Shown piece by piece: positions 45,385 to 53,993 of a stretch of 64,000 nucleotides of DNA. The stretch lies in contig NZ_JAUYVM010000014.1 in NCBI RefSeq assembly GCF_030689305.1, positions 62,001 to 126,000 of the forward strand, given 5' to 3'. Made by a program: the position numbers and the translations under genes. How positions within the stretch are numbered: position 1 is the first letter of the stretch; every line of letters starts with the position of its first letter. The notes beneath the pieces are model-generated. The model ran no database searches and was not told the origin of the DNA. It saw nothing but the letters and a program-made list of their open reading frames with translations. This DNA comes from Vibrio penaeicida. Its GTDB lineage: Bacteria > Pseudomonadota > Gammaproteobacteria > Enterobacterales > Vibrionaceae.

Positions 45385-45772
45385 ATTAGGCCATTTTTAT
45401 AATCAATATTCACCTTGCTTTATGTAAGGTGAATATTTTAGCAATCGGTAATTTACAATAAAACAGTGTATAAATAATAATCATACGGATTAAAAATAGA
45501 TCTTAATTCAAATTAAATCAGTTATTACATGAAATAAAATAAGTTTAATCACGGTCAAAATTCAGGGGTGAAATATAATTTTAATTCTAGTTAACTTTAG
45601 TCTCATTTATGAGAATTTATTTAACTAATAGAAATATTATTATTTTATAAGTAATTGCTTTTATGTATGTTTTAAAAGGTGAACGGCAGATACTGCTAAT
45701 TCGTCGACGTAATAGTGTTCACATAAAAACGCCAATTAACGGCACTAAATTAAATTAAAAAGGAACATACAA
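45385..45772. other. Spacer between precursor 2 and precursor 3
   Basis: 388 bp, very AT-rich, beginning with a terminator (45405-45439). The rest must hold a separate promoter for precursor 3 and the downstream ligases. No other gene is seen. Confidence 0.5.
45405..45439 (+). terminator. Intrinsic terminator after precursor 2
   Basis: AATATTCACCTT (45405-45416) pairs perfectly with AAGGTGAATATT (45426-45437), 9-nt loop, followed by TT. It splits precursors 1-2 from precursor 3 and the enzymes. Confidence 0.85.
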
Positions 45773-46030
45773 ATGAGTAAGAACACTCCATTTTTTAATA
45801 ATTTTATCGAAGCAGACACACTAACTGAAGAAGAAGCGAACCAAATTTCTGGTGGTACTATTAACTTTGGTGGTATTTCAACAAGAAAAGCACCATCTGA
45901 TGATGATGAAGGTTTTGCAATTGCAACTCGTAAAGCCCCTTCAGATGACGATGAAGGATTTGAAATCGCAACTCGTAAAGCGCCATCTGATGATGACGAA
46001 GGTACAGCGATTGTATTTCCGACTTGGTAA
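45773..46030 (+). CDS. Graspetide precursor peptide 3 (three identical cores)
   Basis: An 85-residue precursor. The leader (1-28) keeps NTPFFNNFIE and ends LTEEEANQISGG, a textbook double-glycine leader end. Three copies of a 15-residue unit follow, each containing TRKAPSDDDEG (37-47, 52-62, 67-77) separated by FAIA or FEIA spacers. The Thr-Arg-Lys start, like microviridin J (STRKYPSDWEE), puts Arg at the likely inhibitor P1 position, whereas precursors 1 and 2 have Met. The DNA units (45 bp each, from 45881) differ at silent sites. The ribosome site is AAGGAAC. It is followed by a hairpin and then the ligase genes. Confidence 0.9.
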   Translation: MSKNTPFFNNFIEADTLTEEEANQISGGTINFGGISTRKAPSDDDEGFAIATRKAPSDDDEGFEIATRKAPSDDDEGTAIVFPTW

Positions 46031-46099
46031 ATACCAAATCGGGTTTAGGTAATACTCGATAGAACATCTATCCAGTTCCTAGACATGACCTCTAAGCTC

Positions 46100-46123
46100 T
46101 CACCCCCAAAAATTTGGGGGTGA
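46100..46123. terminator. Perfect hairpin between precursor 3 and the ligases (possible attenuator)
   Basis: TCACCCCCAAA (46100-46110) pairs with TTTGGGGGTGA (46113-46123). No T-run follows. In its position, 70 bp past precursor 3 and 16 bp before the ligase start, it could act as a partial terminator or an mRNA 3'-end stabiliser that keeps precursor levels above enzyme levels. Confidence 0.6.
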
Positions 46124-46139
46124 TATTGAAAGAACGATT

Positions 46140-47174
46140 ATGCAGAAAATAAACAAAAGTATCCTATGCATCACTCATTCTGAGGACACCTTTCCCGTAG
46201 ATTGGGTAACAGAACACCTAATGACAGCGGGTGTAGAGGCTGTTCGCTTAAACAGCGATCAATTCCCCTTGAATATTCAAATCGGTGGGAGCTTACAAAC
46301 CCTCCCTTTTGACTCTCCGAGTTCAGAAGAGCAGCATTTGGAAAAGACACACGTTGATACACTGATTTCAACGGAAGGCTGGTCTATTAACGAGTCAAAT
46401 ATTGGCGCGATATGGCATAGAAAAAACAGAGTCAGCGATTTATCTTCCGCGCTAGAGGGAGACGTATTAGCCCAAGCAACACGTGAGTCTGAGTGCATTA
46501 AGCAGTCTTTACTTTACAGTTTTGAAGATGTTTTCTGGCTTGATCACCCAAACACGCAACTGGCTGGAGAAAATAAATGGCTACAGCTTAGAATGGCAAA
46601 AAAAGCGGGACTCGACGTTCCTGCAACGCTATTTACCAATATTCCAGACCAAGTAAAAACATTCTATAAACAGTGCAATGGCGACATTGTCGCAAAAATG
46701 CACACGCCATTAACCGTTTCCATGGGTAAACCCCCTGCGTTTGTATACACATCGAAAGTAACCGAAGCTCACTTAGCGGATCTCGACTCGCTGCGCTTTT
46801 CTCCCATGATTTTTCAGCAACAAGTGAAAAAACAAGCGGAGTTACGCATAGCCTATGTCGATGGACATTGCTTCCCAGCTAAAGTGAATTTGAGCAGTAA
46901 TGATGAAAAAGAACTGCTCGACTGGCGAAAAGCGACGCCAACGCAATCCAATTGGCAACACACTGATATCCCTGAATCTCTCGTACAAAAGTTGCGCGTT
47001 TTCATGGACTCTATGAATCTAAAATTTGGCGCTATTGACATCATATTAGATACGACTCGCAAATATCAGTTCTTAGAAGTGAACCCTGCGGGTGAATGGG
47101 GAATGTTAGAGGCAGAATTAGACCTGCCTATTTCTAAACAGATCGCCCAAACACTTATTAAATACAGTCAATAG
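46140..47174 (+). CDS. ATP-grasp ligase, MvdC/MdnB-like (predicted amide-forming)
   Basis: A 344-residue ATP-grasp macrocyclase. It begins ILCITHSEDTFPVDWV and has AIWHRKN in the N-terminal domain, AKMHTPLT in the ATP-binding lysine region and the metal-binding end FLEVNPAGEWGML. As I remember the sequences, NPxGEWGML ends the MdnB/MvdC-type enzymes, which close the Lys-Glu lactam, whereas MdnC/MvdD end NPxGEFFW. That assignment is from memory. The enzyme binds the leader PFFxxF motif. It starts 109 bp after precursor 3 and 21 bp before the second ligase. Confidence 0.88.
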   Translation: MQKINKSILCITHSEDTFPVDWVTEHLMTAGVEAVRLNSDQFPLNIQIGGSLQTLPFDSPSSEEQHLEKTHVDTLISTEGWSINESNIGAIWHRKNRVSDLSSALEGDVLAQATRESECIKQSLLYSFEDVFWLDHPNTQLAGENKWLQLRMAKKAGLDVPATLFTNIPDQVKTFYKQCNGDIVAKMHTPLTVSMGKPPAFVYTSKVTEAHLADLDSLRFSPMIFQQQVKKQAELRIAYVDGHCFPAKVNLSSNDEKELLDWRKATPTQSNWQHTDIPESLVQKLRVFMDSMNLKFGAIDIILDTTRKYQFLEVNPAGEWGMLEAELDLPISKQIAQTLIKYSQ

Positions 47175-47195
47175 CAAGGAACAGCTGGTACAAGT

Positions 47196-48182
47196 ATGAC
47201 TAAAAATAAAGTTCTCATCATTACTCATTCGAAAGACAATCAAAGTATTGATACCGTTTCCGAACTGCTGAAACAAGCTGGTGTAGTACCAGTGCGTTTT
47301 AATACGGATCTCTTTCCAACTAAGGTGCAAATTGCCACCCATCAGAATAATAAAGGCAATGAGAGTACGCTCATTACGGAAAATGGCGATGTCGTCAAAG
47401 GTGACGAGATATTGGCCGTTTGGTATCGCCGATTCTATCCAGCGAAAGGCTTACCTGCCGACATGGACATGCAGCTCAAGCAACCTTCAGCTGAAGAAAG
47501 CAAGCGAACCATTTTAGGTTATCTCGACAGTCTAGAGTGCTACAAACTTGATGATTACTGGGACATACGACACGCATCCAATAAAGAATACCAATTGATG
47601 CTGGCAAGAAAAGTGGGGTTGAACCTACCCAATACACTCACCAGTAACTCGCCAGAAGCAGTGCGCGATTTCTTCGCTGATAACAACGGTAAAATTATCA
47701 CGAAGATGCAAACCGCCTTTTCGGTTTGGAATGATGATGTAGAGCAAGTGGTTTTTACCAACAAAGTAGAAGAAGAACACTTAGAAAAACTGGAAGAATT
47801 AAACCTGTGCCCAATGGTGTTCCAAGAACATGTCATTAAAGATGTTGAGTTGCGTGCGACCGTTGTTGGCAATCAGGTTTACTGTGCATCCATTGACCCC
47901 GATATTATGAAAGGAATGGAAACCGATTGGCGTAAGCGCGGTGTCTACACGCTCGATAAATGGCAGCCATTTGAGTTGCCGCAAGAAGAAGCCGATAAGC
48001 TGATCCGTCTCGCGACAGAGCTCAAGCTAAACTATGGCGCGGCAGATCTTATTTTAACGCCAGATGGCCAATACAAATTCCTAGAAATCAACCCATGCGG
48101 TGAATTCTACTGGATGGACATATACCAAAAGCTAGGCATTTGTGAAGCCATTGCTCAAAACTTGGTATCCGGTGGCCGATAA
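47196..48182 (+). CDS. ATP-grasp ligase, MvdD/MdnC-like (predicted ester-forming)
   Basis: A 328-residue ATP-grasp macrocyclase. It starts VLIITHSKDNQSIDTVSELL, has AVWYRRFYPA, then TLTSNSPEAVRDFF, ITKMQTAF, CPMVFQEHV and the C-terminal metal-binding FLEINPCGEFYWMD. This run of motifs corresponds closely to MdnC/MvdD of cyanobacterial microviridin clusters, which makes the two omega-esters (Thr-Asp and Ser-acidic) first. It shares about a third of its residues with the other ligase, by eye. It is in one unit with it (21-bp gap) and with the exporter genes. Confidence 0.9.
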   Translation: MTKNKVLIITHSKDNQSIDTVSELLKQAGVVPVRFNTDLFPTKVQIATHQNNKGNESTLITENGDVVKGDEILAVWYRRFYPAKGLPADMDMQLKQPSAEESKRTILGYLDSLECYKLDDYWDIRHASNKEYQLMLARKVGLNLPNTLTSNSPEAVRDFFADNNGKIITKMQTAFSVWNDDVEQVVFTNKVEEEHLEKLEELNLCPMVFQEHVIKDVELRATVVGNQVYCASIDPDIMKGMETDWRKRGVYTLDKWQPFELPQEEADKLIRLATELKLNYGAADLILTPDGQYKFLEINPCGEFYWMDIYQKLGICEAIAQNLVSGGR

Positions 48183-48249
48183 CCATAATTTTGCCTTATT
48201 CTGCCCGAACATCACCGTGCTCGGGCATTCTTAATACCGGAGAGATTTT

Positions 48250-49488
48250 TTGAGCCAGCTGTATCGTCAATCTGTCATTGACGCCCAAAAACAACGACTC
48301 CACGGCGATGTGTTGCTCGCGCAGCCTTTGTCTATCTATCTCATTGTGACCATTCTTTTCGTTTCCGTCACCTTGCTGGGCTTATATCTGAATTACGCCG
48401 AATACAGTCGAAAAGAGACGGTACAAGGCTATATTTTGCCAGATAAAGGCATTATCAAATCCTTTTCGCAACGCGAAGGCATCGTCGAAACGGTTCATAT
48501 CCAAGAAGGTCAGCAAGTTGAGAAAGGCGAACCTCTGATCACCATTAGCTCCAAAAACAAACTGGCCAACGGGCTCGACCTTAACCAAACCGTTGTTCAA
48601 GAATTTGAAAAGCAATATCAGTACATCAATCAAGAAATCCAGTATCAAAACAACCTTCATGCTCAACAAATCAATAAGCAGAAAGTGCTTGTTACGGACA
48701 TAGACCGCCAACTTGCCGCCATTGAAACCCAAAAAGCACTCATACGAGAGAAATACCAACTTCAAACTGAGCGTGAAAAGCAGCACCAAAAACTGTTCCG
48801 AGAAGGGCACCTTTCCGCTCTGGATCTTCAATCACAAAAAGAAGCGCTGATAGAGATCAAAGCCCAGCAAGAACGAGTGATCGCCAATGAACTGGATTTG
48901 CGAAAGACTCGAAACACCTTGCAGTCAGACTTGGCGATTCTGCCCAAACAGCACGAACTGAACGTATTGGATTTAGAACAACAAAAATCCTCGATTCGGC
49001 AACAGCTCAGCCAAGCACAAGGTAACGCCATTCACGTATTGGCGGCCAATGAAAAAGGCAAAGCAACAGGCATAAACGTAGTAACGGGTGAAACCGTCCA
49101 CGACAACCAATTAATGCTGAGCCTTATTCCTGAAAACGCGAAATTAGTCGCGGAGCTTTTTCTTCCCACGCGGTCGGCTGGATTCGTCAAGAAAGGCGAC
49201 GAGGTCAAACTTCGGTTAGACGCCTTCCCCTATCAACGCTTTGGCTACCTTGGTGGCAAGGTTTCACATATAGACACAGTACTCTTGCAAAGCGGGGAAA
49301 CCCCTTTACCCATCAGCGAGCCTGTTTACCGAATTCGAGTCGCACTTGAAAAAGAGCACGTCGATTTTGAAGGTACATCCATTCCCCTCAAAAACGGGAT
49401 GCTTTTGGAAGCGGATATTTTATTGGAAAGCCGCAGCATCATGGGCTGGATACTTGAACCTGTCTACGGATTATTAGGAAAGATTTAA
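48250..49488 (+). CDS. HlyD-family membrane fusion protein of the peptide exporter
   Basis: A 412-residue periplasmic adaptor. It has a single N-terminal membrane anchor (~25-48, LSIYLIVTILFVSVTLLGLY), then a lipoyl-like half-motif (GIIKSFSQREGIVETVHIQEGQQVEKGE), a long coiled coil (~110-265), and the returning lipoyl and barrel domains (ATGINVVTGETV, RLDAFPYQRFGYLGGKV). It resembles adaptors of the CvaA/MchE kind that couple C39-peptidase ABC exporters to TolC. The start is TTG at 48250, with GGAGAG 5 bp before it. It lies between the ligases and the ABC exporter, 1 bp from the latter. Confidence 0.9.
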   Translation: MSQLYRQSVIDAQKQRLHGDVLLAQPLSIYLIVTILFVSVTLLGLYLNYAEYSRKETVQGYILPDKGIIKSFSQREGIVETVHIQEGQQVEKGEPLITISSKNKLANGLDLNQTVVQEFEKQYQYINQEIQYQNNLHAQQINKQKVLVTDIDRQLAAIETQKALIREKYQLQTEREKQHQKLFREGHLSALDLQSQKEALIEIKAQQERVIANELDLRKTRNTLQSDLAILPKQHELNVLDLEQQKSSIRQQLSQAQGNAIHVLAANEKGKATGINVVTGETVHDNQLMLSLIPENAKLVAELFLPTRSAGFVKKGDEVKLRLDAFPYQRFGYLGGKVSHIDTVLLQSGETPLPISEPVYRIRVALEKEHVDFEGTSIPLKNGMLLEADILLESRSIMGWILEPVYGLLGKI

Positions 49489-49489
49489 T

Positions 49490-51595
49490 ATGGATCACGC
49501 CGAGAAAGAGCCTCATATTACTGAGCTACTGGAGTATTCCGGCAACCGAAAAGTCGCCATGATTTCGCAAACTGAAGCCGCGGAATGTGGCTTAGCTTGC
49601 CTAGCGATGGTCTCTTCCTATTATGGGTATAAACTTGATATGCCAGCCGCGCGCCGATTTTATTCGCCCGGAATGAAAGGGATCAACGTCCAACAGCTGA
49701 TTCAAACTGCCGACAAAATGCAGTTAGCTGCAAGAGCACTAAAATGCCCACTGGAGCACGTCGGAAAGCTGACTTTACCGTGCGTTGTGCATTGGGATCT
49801 CAACCACTTTGTGGTGGTCACTGGCGTTAAAAAGAATACCATCACCATTAATGACCCAGCGTCGGGTACCCGTGTTTTATCTCTAACGGAATTCAGCGAA
49901 CATTACACGGGCATCGCCATTGAGCTGATCCCAACAAAAGAGTTTGAGAAGAAAGACGCACGCCAAAAAATGGGCATCAGCCAATTATGGACGAGGGTTT
50001 CAGGGCTTGGAAAAGCATTATCCACGCTGGTATTTTTGTCGATTCTTCTACAATTTTTAATGTTGCTTAGTCCCTACTACATTCAGCTGGTTGTGGACGA
50101 GGTACTGGTCAGTTTCGATGATACATTGCTGATCGTTCTGGCGGCGGGGTTTAGCTTACTCTTGCTGTTTAACATCATCACCAAAGCGATTCGAAGTTGG
50201 TTGATCCTTCGATTATCCAGCCAGTTAAACTTACAAATGGGTGCTAACCTACTTCGCCATTTGCTGCGTTTACCCATGAGCTATTTTGAAACGCGCCACA
50301 TTGGAGACTTGGTTTCTCGCTTCGGTTCCCTCAATCAAGTGCGCGAGAGGATGACAACTGGCTTAGTCGAAACCATTGTGGATGGCATCATGTCTATCGC
50401 TATTCTGGCAGTCATGCTCGCCTATAGCCCATTTCTGACCGCTGTTGTCTTGTGTGTGGTTCTTGCCTACCTCACGGTTCGCCTCGCGTTATACAGTAAA
50501 CTGCAACAGGCGACGGAAACATCCATTGAAGCGAAAGCCAAAGAGCAAAGCCAATTTTTAGAAACGGCGCGTGGCATTCAAACCATCCGCCTTTTCAATG
50601 CCGAATCCATGCGTCAAAGTACTTGGCAGAATCGCTATAGCTCTGTCATTAATGCAGACATCAAACTGGGCAAGCTGAGTATTGGCTTTGAATCTGTAAA
50701 CCAATTGCTGTTTGGCTTAGAAAATATCTTCATCATTTTCCTTGCGGCGATGGCGGTAATGAGTGGGGATATGACCATTGGCATGCTGTTTGCGTTCTTG
50801 GCGTACAAAGAGCAATTAACCTCTCGCATGTCAATGCTGATAGAACAAGTCATTCAATTTAAAATGCTTCGCTTGCACCTCGACCGTATTGCCGATATTG
50901 CTCTACATGAACAAGAGCCTCACCGCGAGAAAGGGCGAAATTTAACTCAAATGCGTGGCAATGTTGAACTGGTCGATCTGTCGTTCAAATATTCTGAAAA
51001 TGACGACTATATAATCCAAAATCTGAATCTAACGATACCTGCCGGTGAATCCATTGCTTTGGTGGGCCCTTCTGGGTGTGGTAAATCAACATTAATGAAG
51101 TTAATGCTTGGCTTGCTTCAGCCCACATCAGGGAAAATACTGGTTGATGGGGAAGATATCCGAGATTTAGGGCTTTCTAGCTACCGAGACAGGATTGCCT
51201 CGGTGATGCAAGACGACACACTGCTTACCGGATCGGTTGAGGAAAACATTACCTTTTTTACACCTGAACCCAACCACCAAATGATGATGCAATGCGCTCA
51301 TATGGCTGGCATCCATGAAGACATCATCAAACTGCCAATGAACTACCAAAGTTTAGTGTCGGATATGGGCTCCAATTTTTCTGGCGGTCAAACTCAGCGG
51401 CTATTACTGGCTAGGGCTCTTTACCATCGCCCGTCGATTTTGTTTTTAGATGAAGCCACCAGCCATTTGGATGTTGAAAACGAAGGCCGAATCAATGAGC
51501 ACATCAAAGGGCTGCCGTTTACTCGCGTGATGATCGCCCACCGCCCAGAAACCATCAAAAGTGCAGACAGAGTGGTCAACATCAGTGAACTTTAG
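49490..51595 (+). CDS. Peptidase C39-containing ABC exporter (PCAT)
   Basis: A 701-residue bacteriocin-type exporter. The N-terminal C39 peptidase (~1-150) has its catalytic Cys in QTEAAECGLACLAMVSSY and His/Asp in HWDLNHFVVV and NDPASG, so it should cut after the double glycine of the precursors. Six membrane segments follow (~165-430), then the ATPase: Walker A GPSGCGKST, signature SGGQTQRLLLARAL, Walker B ILFLDEATSHLD. It starts 1 bp after the HlyD gene. The pair would export the modified peptides through TolC. Confidence 0.95.
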   Translation: MDHAEKEPHITELLEYSGNRKVAMISQTEAAECGLACLAMVSSYYGYKLDMPAARRFYSPGMKGINVQQLIQTADKMQLAARALKCPLEHVGKLTLPCVVHWDLNHFVVVTGVKKNTITINDPASGTRVLSLTEFSEHYTGIAIELIPTKEFEKKDARQKMGISQLWTRVSGLGKALSTLVFLSILLQFLMLLSPYYIQLVVDEVLVSFDDTLLIVLAAGFSLLLLFNIITKAIRSWLILRLSSQLNLQMGANLLRHLLRLPMSYFETRHIGDLVSRFGSLNQVRERMTTGLVETIVDGIMSIAILAVMLAYSPFLTAVVLCVVLAYLTVRLALYSKLQQATETSIEAKAKEQSQFLETARGIQTIRLFNAESMRQSTWQNRYSSVINADIKLGKLSIGFESVNQLLFGLENIFIIFLAAMAVMSGDMTIGMLFAFLAYKEQLTSRMSMLIEQVIQFKMLRLHLDRIADIALHEQEPHREKGRNLTQMRGNVELVDLSFKYSENDDYIIQNLNLTIPAGESIALVGPSGCGKSTLMKLMLGLLQPTSGKILVDGEDIRDLGLSSYRDRIASVMQDDTLLTGSVEENITFFTPEPNHQMMMQCAHMAGIHEDIIKLPMNYQSLVSDMGSNFSGGQTQRLLLARALYHRPSILFLDEATSHLDVENEGRINEHIKGLPFTRVMIAHRPETIKSADRVVNISEL

Positions 51596-51620
51596 TTCTA
51601 TTTAGCCTCTTTAGAGCTAT

Positions 51621-52505
51621 CTAACCTCTTTGACGACGTAACAGGCTTTTCGGTGAGAAGCTTGTTACCAACATCGTGCCGCTGACCACCAGTATGGTGC
51701 CAATCACTGTATTAAAACCGATCGGCTCACCCAGCACTAAATATCCCCATAAGATGCCAAAAAACGGAATCAAAAAAGTCACAGAAAGTGTAGAAGCGGG
51801 CCCTATATCCGTGACCAAACGAAAGTACAGCAGATACGCCAAACCTGTACACAACACACCCAGTACCGCGACCGACGACCATTCAAATACCGTAGGTGTC
51901 TCAGGCATCGGCAGCCAAGGCAATAAAGGCAGCACCAATATCACGGCACCCCACATACTTCCGTGCGCATTATCGAACGATGAAATTTTAGGCGCATTCT
52001 TGGCGTAGTTAGTCGCTACCCCATAACAAGATGCGGCCATGACTCCAGCAATAATCGGCAACGTCGCTTCCTCGCCAATATTGACGGCATCCCAACCTAC
52101 CAACACGGCGACGCCCAACACACCTAACACTAAGCCAAATCCCCCTTTGAGTGACAAAGGCGTTTTGTGCCAAAAATACGCAATCACCGCGCCCCAAATG
52201 ACCGCTGTAGAATTTAAAATAGACAAGGTAGATGCATTCAATGTTTGGGCCGCATAGGCGAAAAGCATAAACGGCATAGCCGTATTAAAAGACGCAATGA
52301 TCAGAAAATGCTTAGGGTATTGAAAAAGTATCAACCGACGTTTAAGAAAAACAGACACCAGCAGCAAGCTCATCGCGGCAAACAGCACTCTAAATTCGAT
52401 TAAATAAGCAGGGCCAAAGCTATTTGCGGCAATTCTCATGAAAAGAAAAGACGCCCCCCAAACTGCGGCAAGGCATAGTAATCGTAAAAAGCTGGCTGCG
52501 GTCAT
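51621..52505 (-). CDS. EamA/DMT-family transporter
   Basis: A 294-residue transporter with ten membrane segments in two EamA repeats (AVWGASFLFMRIAANSFGP, and later SVTFLIPFFGILWGYLVLGE). The substrate is unknown. The ATG at 52505 is chosen because AAGGA lies 8 bp before it; an earlier in-frame start at 52535 gives ten extra residues lacking membrane character. Its 3' end lies 25 bp from the convergent exporter gene, with no terminator between; the 19-bp repeat pair at 51598-51635 overlaps its stop. Confidence 0.9.
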   Translation of the reverse strand: MTAASFLRLLCLAAVWGASFLFMRIAANSFGPAYLIEFRVLFAAMSLLLVSVFLKRRLILFQYPKHFLIIASFNTAMPFMLFAYAAQTLNASTLSILNSTAVIWGAVIAYFWHKTPLSLKGGFGLVLGVLGVAVLVGWDAVNIGEEATLPIIAGVMAASCYGVATNYAKNAPKISSFDNAHGSMWGAVILVLPLLPWLPMPETPTVFEWSSVAVLGVLCTGLAYLLYFRLVTDIGPASTLSVTFLIPFFGILWGYLVLGEPIGFNTVIGTILVVSGTMLVTSFSPKSLLRRQRG

Positions 52506-52739
52506 TTCTGTATCCTTCTTATGATGAAGTGCCACTGTGTATTAGGTTGATAAAAAACACAATTACAAATCAAATTGCGGTTCCGATAATGGCGATCCGC
52601 TACAGCTTCTTTTCTTTTACCGTTTCGAATTAAACAGTTGCCTATTAGGCATCGGCTTAATAACTGGTGACATATTTAAACTGAATTGAGGTAGTATCAA
52701 CCATTAAGTAAGCGCATAGGATGATCAGGGAGAAAGAAA

Positions 52740-53390
52740 ATGGATTTTCTATTTATGGGCATTATGCCAATAGAAAAATGGCTCGCATTTTTATCGATTG
52801 CCTTTCTCGCCGCAGTAACACCTGGCCCTGCGATTTTACTCATCATGACGCATTCACTCGGCAAAGGGTTTAAGCACGCCTTACTTGCACTGGCAGGAAA
52901 CGTTACTGGTTTGTTCATCATGTCGCTTTGCTCCGTGCTTGGATTAAGTGCATTAGTTCTCAGCTCGACCACCGCTTTCCTAACCATTAAATTCATCGGC
53001 GCGTTATACCTTATCTATATGGGTTGGAAAATGTGGAAGAAAGGTATTCAGTTCGAGTTTGAGCTGTCTGATGACCCTTCTCGTATTCGCAAAACCAATT
53101 TGTATTTTCAAGGTATTATGGTGGCGCTCACTAACCCTAAAGCCATCGTGTTTACGACCGCATTGTTCCCGCAGTTTATCGTTCCTAGCGAACCTCTTAT
53201 CGCTCAGTTTTCATTGTTGGTCGGCACACTGATTGGCTGTTCCATGGTGTGTTTGACGGTATATGGCTATTGGGGTACCAAATTGATTCGCCGTTCGACC
53301 AAAACACTGCCAGCGCGAAAACTTTCTAGAATTTTTGGTACCACATTCATAGGGGCAGGTATCACACTGGCTGCTACTGCGAATCGCTAA
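52740..53390 (+). CDS. LysE/RhtB-family exporter
   Basis: A 216-residue exporter of small metabolites or amino acids, with about six membrane segments. It has the family motif AFLAAVTPGPAILLIMTHSLGKG (the G-x-x-P-G-P region) at ~22-44. It is complete, unlike the copy truncated by the repeat element at 28578. Start ATG at 52740, GGGAG 8 bp before. It stands alone between the EamA gene (divergent) and the secD2 block. Confidence 0.92.
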   Translation: MDFLFMGIMPIEKWLAFLSIAFLAAVTPGPAILLIMTHSLGKGFKHALLALAGNVTGLFIMSLCSVLGLSALVLSSTTAFLTIKFIGALYLIYMGWKMWKKGIQFEFELSDDPSRIRKTNLYFQGIMVALTNPKAIVFTTALFPQFIVPSEPLIAQFSLLVGTLIGCSMVCLTVYGYWGTKLIRRSTKTLPARKLSRIFGTTFIGAGITLAATANR

Positions 53391-53531
53391 ACCGAATCAT
53401 TGAACATGACCACACAGCCGTAACGTCATTTATCCAACCTGACTGGGTGTTTAATTTAGATCTTTTTAGTTGTGACATTCGCTAAACAGGCATACTATCG
53501 GCGAATTGAATCAATAGAGTGATAATCATCA

Positions 53532-53993
53532 ATGAGAACCTGGGCAATCTTGCTGTTTTCTCTGCTGGTTACTTTCAGCCATACCGTGTTTGCTCAAACG
53601 GAGAACGGTGGCTGGCTATCGCAAAACGCTGAATATGCGGCGCAATCCTCTGTTGAGACTCCATCTCACCCTTCTACTGATTTTCAAACCGAAGCCAACT
53701 TGCAAATCGAGTTAGAAAAAGGCACCGCTGATTCCCATACTCAGCATATTCCTGATGGGCTTTTAACATCGTCTCGATTTGTTTCGTGGAATCAAGAAAG
53801 AGTATTCCCAACTCCAGATTACGAACTTCTTGCCCAACTCGGTGGCGAAGATCTACCACCAAGTTATCTGTATTTCTCTCCTGTTATTCCTTCAGTACTC
53901 TGGTCGGAAAAAGCATCAGGCACGAGCCCGCACAGAATATCGGGCTGGAAAGATTCAAACCTACTGTATGTCCGGTTAAGCCGCGACAGCTAA
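53532..53993 (+). CDS. Secreted hypothetical protein upstream of secD
   Basis: A 153-residue protein with a clear signal peptide (MRTWAILLFSLLVTFSHTVFA, cleaved before QTENGG). The mature part is mostly polar, with no cysteines, and contains PPSYLYFSPVIPSVLWSE and a basic end. I do not recognise a domain. It lies 155 bp upstream of secD-secF on the same strand, so a link to the second SecDF is possible but not shown. Confidence 0.65.
   Translation: MRTWAILLFSLLVTFSHTVFAQTENGGWLSQNAEYAAQSSVETPSHPSTDFQTEANLQIELEKGTADSHTQHIPDGLLTSSRFVSWNQERVFPTPDYELLAQLGGEDLPPSYLYFSPVIPSVLWSEKASGTSPHRISGWKDSNLLYVRLSRDS

Noticed and set aside
45852..46067. Out-of-frame and reverse open frames across precursor 3
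   Set aside because: They arise from the 45-bp repeat structure; only the annotated frame has the leader and GG motif.
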